From: Echinarachnius parma
Lineage: Eukaryota; Echinodermata; Echinoidea; Clypeasteroida; Echinarachniidae
Assembly: GCA_037951105.1 (NCBI GenBank)
Contig: JBAMJV010012248.1
Location: 1-64,000, forward strand
Direction: 5' to 3'
DNA length: 64,000 bases
A program made the translations under genes and the position numbers. Shown piece after piece: positions 46,499 to 56,640 of the stretch. The notes below the pieces were generated by a model, which was given only the letters and a program-made list of their open reading frames with translations, was not told where the DNA came from and ran no database searches. The first letter of the stretch is position 1. Each line of letters begins with the position of its first letter.

Positions 46499-47651
46499 TT
46501 TCCTATATATGCCTTTGACAAATACAGCTTGTTTCTTCTGCATAGTGATTCGGCTTATGTCACTGCCTCTCTCCAGGAACACTATTCAAAGCTTTGTTTA
46601 TACGTAATATCAAATTGTTTAAAACATTAAAAAAGAGAAAAATGCTAAAAAGTGTGCATAGTTTGAGCTTTTGATCATGGCAGAGTATTCAGCATTCAGG
46701 CAAGATATAGAACATCACGTAAAGAACATTAATGTTTTATATAATTCAGCACAATGCACGGGCAGGACCATGACATCCACACCAGGCAGGAATCGTGTCT
46801 CAGCATTACATACACAAGTCAGTTGCATATATGCAAGTAAAGCCTGCCGCTCACTACATGCTCTGATTCCGATCGAACTAACAAAGCTCTGTGTATCTGA
46901 ACTATATATAAGCAAGGCGTATTTAAAGCATGTAGTATAATTCAGATACTAAACCATTCATCAGATCAGGTCAGTTGGCTTTACAAAGTGTGACATGGTC
47001 CAGGCCCCCCCAACTCAAAATGGAAGTTGGCCAAATTTTTAATGAAGAGAACCACCGATGTGTTAATTCGACTGGCTGCCATGGTAATATTAGCGTAAAT
47101 TCATTCATAATAATGCGCGGGCGCGAACTTCACAATTATCACGCACGAATTTATGGTATGCCTCTGTTATGACGTCACAATGAAAAACAATATTTTGATC
47201 CTAGTAGGGAAATCCCCTGTTTCTTGACTGTGCGCAATTAAATACATGACATCGCGTAACTGTTAGTACTGCGCGTAATTAAAATAATAGAGATGAATTA
47301 GAATACTTAAGCGTCTTTGGTATTATGAAGCGCAATTTTGCTGAGAAGTGCGTGTTCAAATGCCATGGCAACTGCAAGTGCGCAATGCGTAATTACTTTA
47401 GCTTTTTTGCGTAATGTGTTAATTTATCCAATGAATCCACGTCTGATAATTTATTCAAATGAAAAAAATCTGACGTACTACCTCATTTGCATGACATTCG
47501 GTGCGTATTTTCAAAAACTTGCTGATAAAGGTGTGGCCTATCTCTGTGGTTAAAACGCTATACGCTTATTCAGTTGGGGTTCTAGTATTTATATTGTATT
47601 TCTGTGACATGGTCTATGAAAAGCGCCCTCTGAAGCAACGACAAGGTACCT
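46499..47651. other. CpG-richer spacer, no recognised gene
   Basis: From about 47040 to 47600 there are many CG and GCGC words (gcgcgggcgcgaac, tgcgcgtaatta), unlike the surroundings. gtgacatggtc occurs at 46991 and near 47607 in the same orientation. This may be a younger insertion or an unmethylated segment. A plus-strand frame at 46671-46940 shows no domain. Confidence 0.4.
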
Positions 47652-48291
47652 TTAAAGGGAGAGATCCACTTTTGCAAGCCAAAATTCAAAAGTTGCGAGG
47701 TTATTGTCTTATATGAAAGGAAATGTCATTTAATAGCATGCCTGAAAAAATTAAGGCTTGAAATCTCTTTTTCGTGGAGTTATAGACCTAAAACTGAATA
47801 AACTGAGGGACGTCGGTTAATTAGGTACATACGTATTTTCGGCCGGTGAGTAAGTTTGTACATAGATTTCACGGAGTGCCAGATCGGTATGCATGACCCC
47901 TACGTGACCCGCGCTAGCTACGTGACTCGCGCATAAGTACTAATGTGTGAGCGTTTACCAAGCAAAATACCCAAACATCGCTTAAACTGACTACATGTAA
48001 TTATATATTCTTTCTTTTTGAGATCTTTTTCCGTGACATACGTTAACAAATGTCGGCTTCACAATACCTTTACGAGAATTAGTACTATATTGTTGTAATA
48101 TTATGCTAAATCAGTTGAACTCCTTTATTGACCGATATATAGTTTAAATGGAGGGACGCATTCGTTTTTCATTCGTAGAATCAAAATTAGAGGGCTGTTC
48201 GCTCTGATTTTTTTTTTGCGTGTTACATTGATCCCCATCCGTCAACTGAAAGCTGTTCAGACGTTTTGTAAAAGTGGACCTGTCCCTTTAA
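47652..48291. mobile_element. TTAA MITE, family 3, complete (640 bp)
   Basis: Ends TTAAAGGGAGAGATCCACTT and AAGTGGACCTGTCCCTTTAA, flanked by TTAA. The right 150 bp recurs at 18252-18403. The interior has a run of CpG-containing words (ctacgtgacccgcgctagct) near 47915. Confidence 0.8.
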
Positions 48292-48638
48292 TGTTTGTAG
48301 ATCACATTTCGCCTCTACCATGACACCTTCAAGCAGCATCACATAATCATGGCCTGCAAGTGCTGATGGATGGATGAATGAATGAATGAATAGATGAGAT
48401 GTGAGGTTTGAGAAGGTCCGCCTCTACAAGGTCTAAATAGTCCTAAAAGCAAAATATTGTGACCAAATTATTGTCCCATTCCCATCTTATCTTAGACAAT
48501 TTCAGCAACCATAACATGGAAATACAGCCAAACCTGCTCTAGTGACCATAATTATAATAATAGTAATAATAAAAGGTTCTATTAATATGATACAATATCA
48601 TCTCTAAGCGCTTTACACTATTATTACCCCGGTCATAG
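48292..48638. other. Spacer with GATG/GAAT tandem words
   Basis: A segment at about 48365-48480 (atggatgaatgaatgaatga, then tgtgaggtttgag) resembles a unit of the array at 49900-50600. Nothing else is recognised. Confidence 0.4.
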
Positions 48639-48901
48639 GAAACAATGCAAACCAGCACACATTGTGTGCACCATCTCCACTCCCTGGGGGGCATTCCTTC
48701 CAAGCGGCTCATGGGCATTGAGAAGATCATTCACATAAAAGGCTATCACCTCCTACCAGGTCCCCATTTATACACCGGTGGTAGAGAGCAGCAATTGTGG
48801 GTAAAGTGTCTTGCTGAAGGACAAACATGGTAGGCAGGGTTCGAACTTGGGATCTCGGGATTGGAAAGCGCTCGCTCTACCAATCTTGCCACACCACATC
48901 C
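48639..48901 (-). mobile_element. tRNA-derived SINE
   Basis: On the minus strand an A box TGGCAAGATTGG (plus 48880-48891), a tagagcgagcgctttccaat anticodon-like region and a B box AGTTCGAACCC (plus about 48837-48849) appear in tRNA order and spacing. They are followed by a body with cttcagcaagacactttacc. The tail beyond 48640 is not delimited. It is a SINE and not a tRNA gene, because the acceptor stem does not close. Confidence 0.75.
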
Positions 48902-48988
48902 ACATATAATATACATGTAATCACTATTCTGGCCTCCATTTACAGCAGACTTCATGGAGATGTACCTGTCTTTATTGACCACTTGCTT

Positions 48989-49530
48989 TTAAAGTGGTAG
49001 TACAGTTTTGGTAAGGCTGAATTTTAGTAACCAAACCTGGACAGTAACATTATAAACTAATAGTTATAACTCTACCATGCTCGAAAGGTATACAGAATTA
49101 CAAACGACTAAGTAAAAAGCCCATTATCATTCAAAAAGAGCCATTAAAACAAGAGGGCGCTCTCTAAAAAGGCATTGGTTTTAACCATTTTTCATACAAA
49201 AGTACGCATGTGATGTTTTATTGAAATCATGATTAAATAGAGAGATCATCAACAACTAATTAAAAAATGCTTTTGAACATTTTTGAAAAAGTGTATGCAT
49301 TTTTAAATTTTTTTGAAAAATTCATCTAATTATTTGGGCCCCAAATAATTATAAGATCAAATATATTTATTGATATTTCAGCCGTTTCTGGACCGATTTT
49401 GACCAAATAAAGTTTATTCTGCCATTGAAATTGCATGTTCTCTCAAATTCGACACTCAGTTTTTCATTACCTCACAAAAAAAATCGTGATGTGCAGCACC
49501 CTCTCTACCAAAACTAAACTACCCCTTTAA
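48989..49530 (+). mobile_element. TTAA MITE, family 2, complete (542 bp)
   Basis: Ends TTAAAGTGGTAGTACAG and CTAAACTACCCCTTTAA. It carries a 25-bp palindrome at 49327-49351 (arms TAATTATTTGGG and CCCAAATAATTA around one C). The equivalent position in the copy at 680-1606 has a different palindrome. Confidence 0.88.
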
Positions 49531-49899
49531 GACTACACTCCTTGTAAACGTTGAGTGGTCTTTATAGACAGGTCTTCATAGACATGATTGTCTGAATAAT
49601 GTCTGCAGAAGCACAGCCACAGTGTGATATACATTTGACATAAAACAGAAATAAATTACACCGTTACAAATGTAGGAAATATAAAACAATATATAAAACA
49701 ATATGTTAAAGTTAAAATGTTGCTCTAAATGTATTAAAAAAACAAAATTGTACCATTTATCATCAGAGTTTTGTAAGTAAAACATTGGTAAAGATATAGA
49801 GAATAGAGCGGCTTCTGCATTGTAGACAGTCACTTATGTTTCAGGATAACATCTCTTCTCTCAGCTGTAGACTTACTGAAGAATTACTGTCACGCATTC
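49531..49899. other. Spacer, nothing recognised
   Basis: AT-rich DNA without supportable features. Confidence 0.5.
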
Positions 49900-50600
49900 A
49901 TGCGACATGGCACATAATGATGCCCTGAATGTGCCAATGAATGAATAAATGATTGGATGGATAAATAAGGTGTGAGTATTGAGGAGGTAGATGGTCTGGA
50001 CTGTCTGCAAACAGACTGGCGCAGAGTGGCAAAATGATTGTCCTTAGAAAATAGAGTAACATGAGATACGATCTGCCCTGCATGTTTCAGTGGAAGAAAT
50101 ACATAAAGAAACAGCAAATATGATAAATTGATAAATGGATACAGTGATCAACAAAGTGCAGGTTTTTAGAAAATGGATGCTATGAAATTTCCGTAAGCTG
50201 TCTTCGGGGCGGTGTGACACAATAATTATGCTTCTTAGAAAATAGAGTAACATGAGATATAATCTGCCCTGCATGTTTCAGTGGAAGAAATAAATAAATA
50301 AAGAAACAAACAATAATGAATGGATACATTTATAACAAGGTGTGAGTTTTTAGAAGATGAATGCTATGAAATGTCTTTAAACAGTCTTGGGGCGTAGTGA
50401 CACAACTATTGTCTGTAGAAAAATGTAGCATCAGATAAAATCTGCCCTGGATATTCAAATGGAAGAAATAAATAACATACATTTATAAACAAATGAATGA
50501 ATAGACCTATAAATAAAAGTGAATCTTGAGAAGAGGGATGTTATCAATTGTCTTGAAGCAGTCTGAGGGCGGTTCTACGAAATTATTGTCTTAACCTTTC
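49900..50600. repeat. Tandem array, about 190-bp period
   Basis: Three to four units share tgtgag-tttt(a)gaa, gatgctatgaaat, gtctt-ggggcg, ttagaaaatagagtaacatg, atctgccctg and tggaagaaata. Units start near 49960, 50150, 50340 and 50515. The third and fourth units are more diverged. Frames within it are not genes. Confidence 0.8.
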
Positions 50601-51244
50601 AATTGCTCTCATTAATTTAACACAGGCTAATGCATTTATGGGGGTGTGGGGGCAGGAATGCTTTATAAATAATTTCTTTATTTTGTCAATTTTGATCTGA
50701 TTAATTTGGCTATTTTATTTGGGGCATGTAGCCTGCATCCATCACCCAACTCATGCTACACCACTGATAATAGCTCCTGAAGCTACCCCACTTTAAATAG
50801 GAACTTTGTGTTACCTGAGGGTGCAAACATGCAATGAATACTGTTCATCACTATTCGAAACCTCTTCAAGATAGTCTTATAACTGTGTAGCACACAATAT
50901 CAATTCCTCAATTGTTATACAGTATGAATGCACAGCCAAACTTCAAGTTTAAAGGGGAGAAAGTTGTACATGTACATGTATGTTGAGAACTGCTATTTTT
51001 CATTATGGTGGTTGAATGGAATAGAGTTGTATCACAATTTTTAATTGGTAAAAGTGACGTAAGATTTCAAAACCAACTGATGAAACAAAGTCACCAAGGA
51101 ATTTCTGTAATTAAAGATGACGTTAAGAATTAAAATGTTTAACTAAAGATGATTTTAGTATGATAAAATACATCTATGAAATATATTGAATATTGCTATT
51201 GCTGAAAATTAACAATGTAATATTTTGTCTTGATTTCTCTCCAG
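50601..51244 (+). other. Presumed intron upstream of the GALNT exon
   Basis: AT-rich, ending in tattttgtcttgatttctct followed by ccag at 51241-51244, a good polypyrimidine tract and 3' splice site. A TTAAAGGGG motif at 50948 has no partner. Confidence 0.6.
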
Positions 51245-51405
51245 TTTCACTACTATCCCGTGGTGGTTCCCTTTGAGATAACAGAGTACATCGGTGCCAA
51301 GAAGGATGAAGCAAGTAACGACCCTTATGCCAGGCATGCCTTCAATCAGGTTAAGAGTGACTCTCTTCCGCTGGATAGGAACGTGCCAGACACTCGCAAT
51401 ATCAG
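51245..51405 (+). CDS. Internal exon of a polypeptide N-acetylgalactosaminyltransferase (GALNT2/14/16-like)
   Basis: The exon is 161 bp, starts in phase 0 after an AG acceptor and ends with two bases of a codon. It encodes 53 residues beginning FHYYPVVVPFEITEY. The C-terminal part, DPYARHAFNQVKSDS then PLDRNVPDTR, matches the conserved segment just before the catalytic domain of Golgi mucin-type O-glycosyltransferases (GALNT2 has FNQVESDKL then DRAIPDTRH). Members of this family transfer GalNAc from UDP-GalNAc to Ser/Thr in the Golgi lumen. The next residue after DTRxx(R) should be the conserved Cys, which would be coded by the next exon. No other GALNT exon is seen in the window, so signal-anchor, DxH and lectin-domain exons lie outside or are unrecognised. 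The donor is GC rather than GT. The family call is firm; the subfamily is inferred from 20-odd residues. Confidence 0.85.
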
Positions 51406-51411
51406 GCAAGT
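51406..51411 (+). other. Non-canonical GC splice donor
   Basis: The exon ends ATATCAG and is followed by gcaagt. GC-AG introns are a known minor class and typically show exactly this strong AG/gcaagt consensus. No GT donor lies at the position needed to end the conserved PDTR segment. Confidence 0.75.
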
Positions 51412-51486
51412 CAAGTTGCAACAAAAACAAACTGTTAATACATTCAATTAGTGAAAATGAATGAAATTATGTGATTTGACATTGGA

Positions 51487-51588
51487 AATGACCATTATGC
51501 CAGGCATGCCTTCAATCAGGTTAAGAGTGACTCCATTCCGCTGGTTAGGAACGTGCCATACACTCGCAATATCAGGCAAGTCAAGTTA
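51487..51588 (+). pseudogene. Partial tandem duplicate of the GALNT exon
   Basis: 51491-51588 repeats 51321-51418 at a 170-bp offset, covering the last 85 bp of the exon, the GC donor and a few intron bases. Five base changes in the exon part give four residue changes, including loss of both acidic residues of the DRN and PDTR segments (DRN to VRN, PDTR to PYTR), without stops. No polypyrimidine tract or convincing acceptor precedes it. It is best read as a non-functional exon fragment, although use of a cryptic acceptor cannot be excluded. Confidence 0.75.
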
Positions 51589-52485
51589 TATATAAAAAAG
51601 GGAGTTAAAGAGTGTATACATGAAAGTATTGATGTGACAGATATATGAATGTTGGAAATCACCTGTGCAATTGGCCCTGATCACACCAGCCCCCCCCCCC
51701 CCCCCCCCCCCCCGTTCATACCAGGGCCCCATTGCTGAAAAAGATACAAGATATAATCGATAGTAAGTTACAATTAATTGTAAATCAGAAAATTTTCGTG
51801 TTTCAATCAATCAGATTTGTGCATTTAAAACACATATCTGGCTTACAATCTATTGTATCTCTTTCTGCAACGGCGCCCTAGTCTATTTTATTGGGCTGTA
51901 GTTTGAAGCTAATACATTGCAACAAAGCTATATTATATTGGTATTATTCTGACTATGAATGGCTCTAGAGTAAGTAGGTTTATTGGAAACTGGATTAATT
52001 TCATTAGCCTGAATATCCTTAGAGTAGGTTTATTGTAAAACTGGTATTTATTTGTAAGTCTGGCCTTAGGAGGTTTAATTAAAAAAAATCATGGTTATTA
52101 TTTTGCTGTCTGAATAGTCTTAGATAAGGTAAATCTAAACCTCCTTGGTAAATCAAAAACTGAGGTATTAATTTCAAGCATGAATTGTATCAAATAGTGA
52201 ATTAGTGTGGAATCTGATTAGCATAAGTAGTTTTTTATTACTTTGGGAAAATGGCATATTCTGAAAGCCAAAGAGAACTTTTTATTTGAAAAGAGATTCG
52301 CTCTTTTGAAGTAAGAATGGCCTTAGTTCTGGATTATTGAAAAAGGTGTTATTATTGTGGTAGTCTGGTTATCAGTAGTCTTATGTTCTTAGAGTGGATT
52401 TATGGGAAAATGGTGGTAATGCTTTGCAGATAAAATAACATTGGAATATGTAGGTATACTACATTGCATTTTCCAATCCAAATTA
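51589..52485. other. Presumed intron with a 24-C run
   Basis: AT-rich with a 24-C homopolymer at 51690-51713. Short words such as agtaggtttattg recur at 51975 and 52024. No exon is recognised. Confidence 0.5.
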
Positions 52486-52931
52486 TTAAAGGGGACCACC
52501 GGGCAAAGAACAACACATTATTATATGTTTTGGTACCGTTTTGTGATATCAAATAGATACCCAACATTTTACAAAGGGTTGTGTAATTCATAAACAAAGC
52601 AATTAATTTCCAACACTTACGGAACCACTGCTATTTCCTGGTTCCATACGGGCCAACTATTTGCGAGTGCGCCAATGCTTTCACGCTTACGTCAATAGAT
52701 TCCCGGATGATTCATTCGCTCTGCACAGTGCGCTCTGGCTCTGCACGCATATAGTCTACGCAATTCAGACCGCATGAACGCATGAACGCATGGTTGAGAA
52801 TGGTGATGCGTTTTCCAATTATGTATTTTTGTATGAAAACATATTTTTGTGAACTTGTTGAAGGAATGGAATACTAAAGATGGTACCTTTCTATAATAAG
52901 AATATTATTTTTGGGTGGTGGTACCCTTTAA
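52486..52931 (-). mobile_element. TTAA MITE, family 6 copy 3, reverse
   Basis: It starts TTAAAGGGGACCACCGGG and ends GGGTGGTGGTACCCTTTAA. It is the reverse complement of 5387-5799 over its whole length. It lies in the presumed GALNT intron. Confidence 0.85.
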
Positions 52932-53879
52932 GAATAATCAACACAAACAGACATGAAGTGGAAAGGTAACCTCCATAAAAGCTCACTGCTGATGTAATTA
53001 GCACTATGTGGAGACTCAGATGTCGATAATTAATTCTACGTCTTGATGCTGCTCTTCGTCGTCATGGAAACCAAGAGCAACAGTTGGAGAGCTGGTGTTT
53101 GGAGATTCAATTAAGGATGGTTTTAATGCTTGGCTTTCCCCTTCTTTTAATTCATTATGTTTGAGCAACGTACATTAATATTTTATTTGCACCTAGGGTA
53201 ACTTCTTGAATAATTGTAGGTGACAATGTAATGATATCAACATATGACCTTGCAAATTCTTGCTACTAGCAAGGAGTTACTGTAGGCCATATTAGTACTT
53301 AAACTCCTTGCCACTAATACACAGTAGTGGCAGTACAGGTTGATTACCGAGACCCTTCAGATCCTCCGTATCTATCTGACCAGTATAGAAGCAAGGTTGA
53401 ATAAAACAGGGATTTTATGAGGAGGCAAAGGAGCTTACACTGCTAATAAGTAATAACAATACTTTGAGCAGAACTCAGATACCAACATTAGCTTTTTTAT
53501 TAGGATGTTCACTAGTAGACTGGTACTTGATAAGGCTACACCTAAACGATCACCAAAATTAGCCATCCAAGCAGAGGACAACGCCAAATTGGTAAAATCC
53601 ATGTTGTCATCTGGAAAAGGCCTTACCTGGACATCAGCACATACCAATCATTCATAAATTTGCATCTAGAGTTCAATGCAAAACAATTAAAAAAGTTGTT
53701 TTCATGCAAGAAAGCTTGAATTTAAAGTAGCCCCCGTAAAATTAATATCAAATCATTTATTTTTTCCTGTTTCCAAGGCTTAGGGAGGCCATCATTGAAT
53801 TCCCATTTTTTGTTTCATTCCTTTTGAGTCCACTTCTAGTCCTAGTCTAATCCACTGAAAAACGGCCTTGAGGCTGGAC
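52932..53879. other. Presumed intron, nothing recognised
   Basis: AT-rich. Two open frames on the minus strand (53435-53647 and 53792-53980) have no domain or splice support. Confidence 0.45.
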
Positions 53880-54440
53880 TCTACTATAACACTGTCTTCT
53901 AGATTTGTGATAATTTCTAACTTCCTAATGATGCCAGTGCAAATGCCTTTGCTCAAACACTGAACCAGTGAATCTATCAAACACTTAAAATTACATTAAT
54001 AGTGAAGAATGTTACCCACTACTCATTCCCCCTGGAGCAACTGACATTTAAATGTTTAACATCCTAATGATCCCAGTGCAAAAGGTATTGATCAAACACT
54101 GCATCAATCAGTGAATCAGTAAATCAATCAACTAATCAACCACTTCAAATTACATTAACCCCTTGATCACGGGAACCGAGTGGGTTGTGTACAAAGTCTA
54201 TGGTGATTTCATAAACTCGTAGGGAACGGGTAAATAGTGAAGAATGTTACCCACTACTCATTCCCCCTGGAGTAACTGACATTTAAATGTTTAACATCCT
54301 AATCATCCCAGTGCGAAAGGTTTTGATCAAACACTGCATCAATGAATCAATGAATCAATCAACCAATCAACCATCTTAAATCACATTGGTAGCAAAGAAT
54401 GTTATCGACTCTTTCCCCTGGAGTAACTGGCAATTAAATG
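53880..54440. repeat. Diverged tandem array, about 155-190 bp period
   Basis: Units share taa-gaatgttacccactactc, attccccctggag-aactga, taatgatcccagtgc and gatcaaacactgcatcaat. Unit starts fall near 53850, 54003, 54238 and 54396. One unit is lengthened by the mini TTAA element at 54155-54234. Confidence 0.8.
54155..54234 (+). mobile_element. 80-bp mini TTAA element, copy 2, with paralogous empty site
   Basis: The inserted segment (TTAACCCCTTGATCACGGG ... GGGAACGGGTAA) interrupts a tandem unit. The neighbouring unit reads tacattaatagtgaagaatg without it, so the empty site is visible in the same window. Copies 1 and 3 are in the opposite orientation. The right TTAA has lost one T. Confidence 0.8.
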
Positions 54441-55429
54441 TATCAGACTGTCAATTGATGTTGGCATTGAAACTGGTCTGTTCCTTCTGTAAGGTTGAAA
54501 TTTGATTTATATTCTAACCCCCAACTTCCTTCCCTATTATTAATCAGTTGAGTAGGTCCTGCAGACATCACATCATTGACTGCAGTAACTGCTTGTTGAT
54601 TGGTTTGTCATTGGAACATTTAAGATAGTGTCCTTCTTTTGCAGGTATCTTCCAGTTCAGTAACAAATTCCATGAACCACGAGAATACTATGAAGTACAT
54701 GTACATTAAGTTGGTGAAAATGTGAAGGTCACACTGATGAAGGATTTAAATGATGCAAGAAAAAAAATTGCTTTGTAGTTTTACTCCCAGGCGTATTTAA
54801 TTTGTACTCCGAATCTATGTATCCAGGATTATTTTTGTCCTTTTAAAAGACAGACCACCCTGTTATATCACAAAAGGTTGACAGTATCTTAGTCGAGATG
54901 TTATAAAGTTACATTAAATGGTGATACAACTTTTTAGAGCTGAACATCAGTTTGGAGAGAGCTCTCAAAGAATAAATACATTATTTGCTTTTATTCTGGA
55001 CAATATGAATTTCCCTGAATTGCAAATTCTGTAAAATAATAATTCAAAGTACATATATTTATTGATATAAATGTACTGCATGTTTTGGACAAGTGAAAAT
55101 GCCCCTGATCAGCAAGTGTTCTTCTTGCTGGGTACAAAATATTTCTTGCCCAATTATGCCACAGCTTGAAAGGTATTATGCAGCCCCCCTATGAATGTCT
55201 TTATGAATGTATATTCTTGAAAAGTTGTGAAAGCCTTACAAATTCTCAGTGAGGACTAATTCTCAAAGAATGCTGATTCCCTACTTTGCCGATATGGTTG
55301 CCATCAAATAGACCTGGGATGACTCTGCAGTGAGTTAGATCCGCGGGCAAATCCGGTCAAACAGGAACATCCTAATTATCAGAGAATTCCTCTAGGCATA
55401 CTGAGATGCAAGGCAGAAAAAAGATGAAT
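54441..55429. other. Presumed intron, no exon recognised
   Basis: A plausible acceptor (ttcttttgcag at about 54643) is followed in the GALNT frame by Tyr-Leu-Pro-Val-Gln-stop, which does not continue the family. I do not call an exon. Confidence 0.45.
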
Positions 55430-56640
55430 TTTCTCTTCCATTTTCTTTTTTCTCTCTCCTAAATTTGGTTCCCCTCCCCCTCCCCTATCCCCCTCCCCCT
55501 CCCCTATCCCCCTCCCCTCTCCCCCTCCCCTTCCCCTCTCCCCCTCCCCTTCCCCTCTCCCCCTCCCCTTCCCCTTCCCCTTCCCCCTCTTACTCCCTGC
55601 TCAATCCTCTTTTTCTTTCTGTCTGTCTATTTGTCTGTCTGTCTTTTCTAATTTTTCTCATTCACTCGGTCATATTTCAGTAAATATTTTCTTTCTTGTT
55701 TCGTTGAAACTGGTACTTCCTGCAATTATCAGATTTGTAGGTCTTATCATTAAAAGGTAAGATTTTCTCTGTCTGTCAACTCATCCATTTGACTTAATCC
55801 CTTCCTCTTGTACTTTGTATATTCTTGTTTCACGGATCTCGAACATCCTGGTATGCATGCAAATGAAATAAAATTGGCTTTATATTTTTGTTTAAATTAA
55901 AAAAAATATGGTGCTCTTTCTGTCCTTTCTCATTTCATTTATAATAAATATTTCAGTTGATATCGATTACAACTGGATAAGTTATTATTATTACTGGGAA
56001 GACTGTTATGAGATGCAAAGAAAGGACAAATATTACATTTTTGTCTAAATTTGCCCCCCCCCCCCCCCCCCTCTGGTGTTTCTGCATCTCTTCTAATTCA
56101 TTTTTAATTCCTCTCTGTTGGTAAATATTGTCTTTCTTGTCTAGGTCAAACTGGTACTTCCCATAATTTCCAGGGTTAGAGTCTTCTTGGCAACTTGAGT
56201 CCGAGAAAAAGAGGGTTTAAATTTTAATTTCTCCTGCTAAATTTAGACCTTGTTCTCCGTCTCTCTATATCTTTCTCTTTTAGCTCCCTCTCTCCTATAT
56301 ATCAGGAATTATGTTTCTTCCTGTTTCAGTCAAGCATTATACATTCTATAATTGTAAGTCAAATCAAGCAGAGCTTTCAAAAATAGCAATCCTTTAACAG
56401 GGCAAACTTAACATCCTATAATTATCACATAAGTTGTCTTGCAGTCTACAGATACAAGCAAAGAAATAAAGAAGAATATTTTCTCAGCTTTCTGGTTGCG
56501 AATGTTTCCCTGCAGCCTTTTATTTCGTTCTTTTTTTCCTTCTCCATTGTACTCTGTTTTTTTTTTCTCTCTCTTTCTCTCTTGTAGGCATAATCATTAC
56601 ATCTCAGTCGCTTTTTGTTGTCCATATTCTATTTTGCGTT
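55430..56640. repeat. Polypyrimidine-rich degenerate tandem region
   Basis: CCCCTCCCCTAT-type repeats at about 55467-55595 are followed by CTGT repeats. Two related segments (about 55670-55760 and 56105-56195) share aaactggtacttcc, tttcttgt and att-tcag. An 18-C run lies at 56054-56071. Long one-strand pyrimidine tracts favour triplex (H-DNA) formation. Confidence 0.6.

Noticed and set aside
48837-48891. tRNA gene on the minus strand
   Set aside because: A and B boxes are good but the acceptor stem does not pair and a SINE body follows. Called a SINE instead.
54643-54720. Possible next GALNT exon after ttcttttgcag
   Set aside because: In the required phase it reads five residues and then a stop, and does not continue with the expected Cys and catalytic-domain sequence.
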